Shown: positions 6,501 through 8,858 of the stretch, piece after piece
Layout: every line of letters starts with the position of its first letter
How positions within the stretch are numbered: position 1 is the stretch's first letter
Assembly (NCBI GenBank): GCA_023391535.1
Contig: JAEWAU010000022.1
Span: forward strand, 1 to 8,858
DNA: 8,858 bases
Source of the DNA: Bacillota bacterium
Lineage (GTDB): Bacteria > Bacillota > Clostridia > Oscillospirales > Ethanoligenentaceae
Direction: 5' to 3'
Made by a program: the position numbers and the translations under genes
Notes under the pieces: model-generated
Seen by the model: only the letters and a program-made list of their open reading frames with translations
What the model was told of the DNA's origin: nothing
Database searches by the model: none

Positions 6501-7857
6501 AGGTGATGGTGCGGCGGGAGGCGTAAACGCCGCCGTTATCCACTCCGCACACCACGGGCTGCGCGGCTTCCGAAACAAGCTTTGCGGCGTTGAGCAGCCC
6601 GTAGCCGAACTCGTCGTCGCGGCCCGGAGCGCCGAGGTCGGTGCTGCTTTCCTTCAGAAGCTGCGCAAATTCGGCGGCGTGGATGTTGGGGTTCACCGAG
6701 CGCGCGAGCGCCGCGGCGGCCGCAACGTAGGGCGACGCGAACGAGGTTCCGCTTTCCTTTGTGGGGGAGGAGCCGGCCGAAGGGTCGTCCACCAGGATGT
6801 TTTCGCCGGGCGCGGCCACCAGAACGGAGCCGTTGTGCTGCGAGAAGTACGCGCGGCGGTTCACGCTGTCCACGGCGGCGACGCTCACGACGCCGCCGCA
6901 GGAGGCGGGGTAGCTGAGCTGGCCGCTTTCCGCGTTTCCGAGGTCGCCCTCGTTGCCCGCGGCGGCCACGAGAATGCAGCCCCTGCTCACGGCGTAATTC
7001 ACGGCCGCCTGAAGCCGGCTGTCGCTGTAATAGGTGCCGAAGCTCATGTTGATGACGGAGCAGCCCGCGTCCGCCGCCATTTTGATGGCGGAGATCACGG
7101 AGGATTCGTAGATGGTGCCGCTTTGGTCCACTACCTTATAGGGGACGATCGTCACATTCCAGAGCGCGCCCGCAATTCCTCTGCCGTTGTTCGCGGCCGC
7201 GCCGATGATGCTGGCCACGGCCGTGCCGTGCCCTTCGGGGTCGGAGCTGACGCCCGCCGCGCCCGCGGTGACGTCGTAGCCGGCCAGCACCGTTCCGGCG
7301 CTGAAATCGCTGTTCGTGCGCGCAAAGCCGGAATCGATCACCGCCACCTTCACCGAGCGGCTGCCGCGCGAAACGCTCCAGGCGTCCGGGAGCTTGATGT
7401 CGGGAATCGCCCACTGCAGGCTGTAATCGGGGTCGTTCACCGCCGCGGAGGCGGAATCCAGTTTCATGAGCGAATCGCTACCAACCGATTGCAGCAGCGT
7501 TCCGCAGGATTTCTCAAACGCGGAGAGGTTGTCGGTATCGACGCGGAACAGCCGGTCGGAACTTTCGCCCAGCAGCTCGTATCCGTAGGGCCTTACGCAC
7601 CCGTAAATGCTCGAAAGCGGCGCGCTGCTCTTAAACTGCACGACGTAATGCTTTTTGGCCCGCGCGGGAATATCGCCGCGCGCTCCGCCGGGGGCTTGGA
7701 AGCTTCCGGCGGAAAGGCGGGCCGCGGCGGCGCGCTGCGCGTCGAGCGAGGCGAACGGATTGCCCGAAACGGAAAGAGGCGCGGCCTGCGCGCGCAGAGC
7801 AAGGGGGCTTATCAGCAGCAGGGCGCAAAAAAGCGCCGGCAGCAAAGAACGTTTCAT
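3514..7857 (-). CDS. Secreted S8 subtilisin-like serine protease, multidomain
   Basis: This 1447-residue extracellular endopeptidase starts at 7857, with GGAGG 8 bases upstream; the longer open frame to 8028 would put the signal peptide inside the protein. Domains in order: signal peptide 1-25 (cleavage near AQA-A), I9-like propeptide about 68-135, S8 catalytic domain about 145-430. The active site is complete: D175 (VAVIDSGF), H210 (DPEGHGTAV), oxyanion N302 (AAAGNEGD) and S372 (ESGTSFASP). Three Ig-like repeats follow (438-494, 504-561, 570-628), then two homologous propeller-like modules (about 637-905 and 945-1205), a fourth Ig-like repeat (1221-1278), and two Big_2 domains (about 1283-1358 and 1362-1443). 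No LPXTG, SLH or C-terminal membrane anchor is present, so it is either released or held non-covalently through the Big_2 domains. Substrate is unknown. It is monocistronic, with a strong terminator downstream. Confidence 0.95.
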   Translation of the reverse strand: MKRSLLPALFCALLLISPLALRAQAAPLSVSGNPFASLDAQRAAAARLSAGSFQAPGGARGDIPARAKKHYVVQFKSSAPLSSIYGCVRPYGYELLGESSDRLFRVDTDNLSAFEKSCGTLLQSVGSDSLMKLDSASAAVNDPDYSLQWAIPDIKLPDAWSVSRGSRSVKVAVIDSGFARTNSDFSAGTVLAGYDVTAGAAGVSSDPEGHGTAVASIIGAAANNGRGIAGALWNVTIVPYKVVDQSGTIYESSVISAIKMAADAGCSVINMSFGTYYSDSRLQAAVNYAVSRGCILVAAAGNEGDLGNAESGQLSYPASCGGVVSVAAVDSVNRRAYFSQHNGSVLVAAPGENILVDDPSAGSSPTKESGTSFASPYVAAAAALARSVNPNIHAAEFAQLLKESSTDLGAPGRDDEFGYGLLNAAKLVSEAAQPVVCGVDNGGVYASRRTITCGGAALTLNGKAFSSGSSVSARGNYTLTAQSGSRRQTLHFSIIPAAASVSGVAEQGYYNHDVAIRYSPGAAALDGVPFASGGTVSAEGSHTLTVRDSAGAVLLTRHFTIDKTAPVVTGAQDGATVEHGTLLAWNEGAATLDGIPVRAPSCFVDTGGSHLLTVTDASGNTTAVHFTIADAPAVKTLQLFSGVSKWTEGDGNLYAILPGKNTLLCIRESDFSVSSTVKLPGAPTDIVYRNSQLYIALDAQHEIVVALAPTGSIIRTIATSSDPYQLAVDDNAIYYAEKDNQCHIYRCSYSGGDTVLPIGTFFEPALAADSAAHRLYIGESGTQGANLFAYDETSGRVVSKSNYAGFGYDSPARSIALYNGDVYYAGSAFDSSLNVLAQFWAPDGSAAAQRVLYAQSGLLFASSESTMDAYDVSTLVKIGSENTDGTVLPAIEGGSLFTCNAESGATTSIQSSGEPVSAANVASLLPFSAAGASQPQPVQAGNGTSLRFSSAVGGMVLDSAHNLLYVTLPAENLLLALNASTLAVEKEINLCNRPTDLLLGDDGRLYVALDGANEIAVFDGTAQAATLQPGLDPWHIAKDGDSIYFVTNENGGWSPIYRYSISSGLTTKVINGFYNNAVLAVNPQSHILYIGETGPSYCALTYFSTVQNAVLSTEDLEYSYGIESADGGIVYDGSQVYFAGLSFRPDRVAVLGGYTGTVLAANGGLVVTPWDVFVRDTDDYATGLAGEAGLAQLGGGSLYACSASGTVLTKSGESSLPQLSGITDGGVYANRVTISYNGAYAFLDGIYLPSGSVVSTPGHHTIVVFGGSASVRIASFTIAAGAKLTLSSTSLVIPEGGFGTLSGGLQPSGGPCTIQWSSSDTGVATVDASGRIHGLSVGTVRITATCGDLTASCTVSVVIPAAYVSLNPYYATLTQGQNITLSATVLPDTATVQQVVWASSDPSVATVDSSGVVHAVSPGVTAITATAADGLGAMGICTIIVQAGGTA
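4024..4197 (-). repeat. Fourth Ig-like repeat of the protease (displaced copy)
   Basis: Residues 1221-1278 begin GITDGGVYANRVTISYNG and end in a strand ASFTI. They match the three earlier repeats at 6376-6546, 6175-6348 and 5974-6150, which share the GVxxGGVY-like start, the LDGxxxxSG turn, the GxHTLTV strand and the xxFTI end. This copy is separated from the other three by about 590 residues of propeller-like sequence. Confidence 0.8.
4243..5025 (-). repeat. Propeller-like module, second copy, in protease
   Basis: Residues about 945-1205. Segments such as LYVTLPAENLLLALNAS, RPTDLLLGDDGRLYVALDGA, SHILYIGETG and YDGSQVYFAG have direct counterparts in the module at 5143-5949, in the same order and at similar spacing. 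The recurring hydrophobic strands that carry LYV, LYI and VYFAG suggest blades of a beta-propeller, as in NHL/YVTN-type repeats. The exact fold is inferred. Confidence 0.7.
5143..5949 (-). repeat. Propeller-like module, first copy, in protease
   Basis: Residues about 637-905. Matching segments to the second copy are LYAILPGKNTLLCIRES, APTDIVYRNSQLYIALDAQ, HRLYIGESG and YNGDVYYAG. The two copies lie about 310 residues apart and are clearly diverged at the sequence level, so the duplication is old rather than a recent tandem event. Confidence 0.7.
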
Positions 7858-8004
7858 CGTAAAATCCTCCGTATTGACGTTTGCATTCTCTCGGAGCGTG
7901 AGGCGTTTCCGCTTCGAAACGGGAAATTCCCGCGGAAAAACAGCCGGCCGGCATCGAAAGTGGAGAACCGGCAGGTAGCAAAGCGCAACAATAACTATTA
8001 GTTT

Positions 8005-8040
8005 AGTATAATCTGTCTGCAAAAACAATCCGTTTTGCAG
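8005..8040 (-). promoter_or_regulatory. Candidate regulated promoter of the protease gene
   Basis: On the minus strand a TATACT -10 box (8005-8010) has no good -35 box at 17 bases; the nearest TTGTTT is only 12 bases away. Just upstream, CTGCAAAA (8017-8024) and TTTTGCAG (8033-8040) form a perfect 8-base inverted repeat with an 8-base spacer, centred about 18 bases beyond the -10 box and spanning the -35 region. A poor -35 with a symmetric site in its place suggests activator-dependent or repressed expression. The leader would be about 140 bases long. The plus strand also reads TATAAT at 8007-8012, without a matching -35. Confidence 0.4.
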
Positions 8041-8124
8041 CCGCGGCCTGAAAATACCCGAAAAAACGGGCGGAGCGGCTTTACCGAAGAGCGGACCGGC
8101 CGGGCTCCCGCGCGGCGGAAGGCA

Positions 8125-8153
8125 TTGTCAAACGGGCGCGCAGCGTGTATAGT
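8125..8153 (+). promoter_or_regulatory. Sigma-A promoter upstream of deformylase
   Basis: TTGTCA (8125-8130, 5 of 6 matches) and TATAGT (8148-8153, 5 of 6) are separated by exactly 17 bases. Transcription should start near 8160, giving a leader of about 178 bases before the deformylase ATG. Confidence 0.75.
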
Positions 8154-8199
8154 ATAAGGAGGATGTGCCCGCGCGCGGAAAGCGCCGGGCTTATTTGGG

Positions 8200-8290
8200 C
8201 GGAGCCGGGAACGGCCCGCTCCGGGCAATTCCAACAAAGCTTGTGAAAGCAGCGCTTCGTCTTTCCGCCGGAGGCGGAGAGACGAAGCGC
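8200..8290 (+). promoter_or_regulatory. Structured 5' leader of deformylase mRNA
   Basis: Two stable hairpins follow the promoter. The first (8200-8223) has CGGAG pairing with CTCCG and CGGG with CCCG, with one bulged C. The second is an 18-pair stem (8252-8269 with 8273-8290) interrupted only by one G-U pair and closed by a GGA triloop. Downstream lie a 12-base palindrome (AACAGATCTGTT, 8297-8308) and a T5 run, but these are too far from the stem for a canonical terminator. I recognise no known riboswitch class or T-box sequence. It may be an attenuator, an mRNA-stabilising leader or a separate small RNA. Confidence 0.45.
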
Positions 8291-8337
8291 GCCGGAACAG
8301 ATCTGTTTTTCTGGAAATTCAGTAGGGAGGTGATAAG

Positions 8338-8808
8338 ATGGCGGTTCGGAAGATACTGACCATCGGGGACGAAACACTGCGTAAAAAGAGCAGGACGGTG
8401 ACGCAGGTGGACGCGCGCATCCGCACCCTGCTTGCGGATATGGCTGACACGCTGCACGCGAGCGGAGACGGCGTGGGCCTCGCGGCCCCTCAGGTGGGCG
8501 TGCTGCGGCGCGTGGTCGTCATCGACGTGGGCGACGGCGTGCGCAATTACATCAACCCCGAGATCGTCGCGTCGGAGGGCACCCGCTTGGTGACGGAAAG
8601 CTGCCTGAGCATTCCGGGCGTGAGCAGCGAGCTGGAACGTCCCGAAAAGGTGACGGTGAAGGCGATGGACGAAACCGGAAAAGAGTTCACCGAAACGGCG
8701 GACGGCCTGCTTGGGGACTGCCTGTGCCACGAGATCGACCATTTGGACGGCGTGCTGTTCATCGACCGGGCGCGGGAATACCGCGCGCGGCGGAAGCCGG
8801 TTTCGTAA
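8338..8808 (+). CDS. def: Peptide deformylase
   Basis: This 156-residue metalloenzyme removes the N-formyl group from the starting methionine of new proteins, in the cytoplasm at the ribosome exit. All three family motifs are present: motif 1 GVGLAAPQ (45-52), motif 2 ESCLS (87-91) and motif 3 HEIDH (131-135). Metal ligands are C89, H131 and H135; E132 is the catalytic acid/base and Q52 stabilises the transition state. Motif 2 has Ser where the common form is EGCLS, and GDCLC precedes HEIDH where many family members have an A-R pair at the start of that segment. Neither change touches a catalytic residue. The start is fixed by GGGAGGTGAT, a near-perfect match to the 16S anti-Shine-Dalgarno, 7 bases upstream. 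Length is normal for a short Gram-positive deformylase. In many Clostridia fmt follows; the window ends too soon to see this. Confidence 0.97.
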   Translation: MAVRKILTIGDETLRKKSRTVTQVDARIRTLLADMADTLHASGDGVGLAAPQVGVLRRVVVIDVGDGVRNYINPEIVASEGTRLVTESCLSIPGVSSELERPEKVTVKAMDETGKEFTETADGLLGDCLCHEIDHLDGVLFIDRAREYRARRKPVS

Positions 8809-8818
8809 GCGGCCGGGA

Positions 8819-8833
8819 GCCCCGCGGCGGGGC
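8819..8833 (+). repeat. Short GC hairpin after deformylase
   Basis: GCCCCG (8819-8824) and CGGGGC (8828-8833) can pair around a 3-base loop, 10 bases after the stop codon. No T-run follows before the window ends, so it is not a clear terminator and transcription may continue into a further gene outside the window. Confidence 0.35.
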
Positions 8834-8858
8834 GCGGAGAATCAAAAAAGAGCGGGCC

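Noticed and set aside
106..7857. Direct functional link between the secreted protease and cleavage of the anti-sigma stalk
   Set aside because: The genes are in separate transcription units with another operon between them, and nothing in the sequence shows recognition or co-regulation; it remains speculation.
5983..8001. 672-residue plus-strand open frame opposite the protease
   Set aside because: Its Gly/Ala/Arg/Val/His-rich composition, lack of recognisable domains and full overlap with a clear protease coding frame mark it as a GC-rich shadow frame.
7858..8028. N-terminal extension of the protease by 57 residues
   Set aside because: It would bury the signal peptide, overlaps the candidate promoter and inverted repeat, and the ATG at 7857 has a good ribosome binding site.
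8163..8246. 27-codon leader peptide ending just before the deformylase leader hairpin
   Set aside because: The AAGGAGG directly abuts the ATG with no spacing, and the expected transcript start near 8160 leaves no leader, so initiation is doubtful. Leaderless translation is not excluded.

Overview
The window looks like chromosomal DNA from a GC-rich member of the Clostridia (Bacillota), perhaps an Oscillospiraceae-type organism. This is inferred from strong AGGAGG-type ribosome binding sites, consensus sigma-A promoters, a DUF2089/SHOCT-like gene pair and a secreted subtilase with Gram-positive style Ig/Big_2 domains. No phage, transposase, CRISPR, tRNA or rRNA sequence was recognised. The species cannot be fixed from the sequence alone.

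Layout, left to right. Positions 1-105 are AT-rich and non-coding, with an 11-bp direct repeat and a 20-bp AT palindrome. Positions 106-1907 (minus strand) hold a two-gene operon: an ECF-like sigma factor, then, overlapping it by 4 bases, a single-pass membrane protein that is probably its anti-sigma factor, with a long Ser/Gly/Ala stalk and a four-cysteine outer domain. Positions 1908-2481 are a large divergent intergenic region with phased A-tracts, several inverted repeats, a 20-bp GC-rich palindrome and a perfect consensus sigma-A promoter. That promoter drives a plus-strand pair (2482-3429): a DUF2089 zinc-ribbon/helix-turn-helix protein and a SHOCT-like protein, both carrying the same short helical motif. 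A 22-bp perfect hairpin at 3451-3500 separates this pair from the convergent gene that follows.

Positions 3514-7857 (minus strand) encode a 1447-residue secreted S8 subtilisin-like protease. It has a signal peptide, a propeptide, a complete Asp/His/Asn/Ser active site, four related Ig-like repeats, a duplicated propeller-like module inserted between repeats three and four, and two C-terminal Big_2 domains. Positions 7858-8337 are a divergent control region. It holds a candidate regulated promoter for the protease and a good sigma-A promoter followed by a structured leader for the last gene. Positions 8338-8808 (plus strand) encode peptide deformylase, and the window ends 50 bases later.

How the genes work together: sigma and membrane protein form a probable envelope-signalling switch; the DUF2089/SHOCT pair looks like a small, probably autoregulated module; the protease acts outside the cell; deformylase is housekeeping. 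Nothing in the sequence directly links the protease to the sigma switch. The least expected elements are the protease architecture, the nearly leaderless promoter of the DUF2089 gene with its operator-like repeats, and the hairpin-rich leader in front of deformylase.
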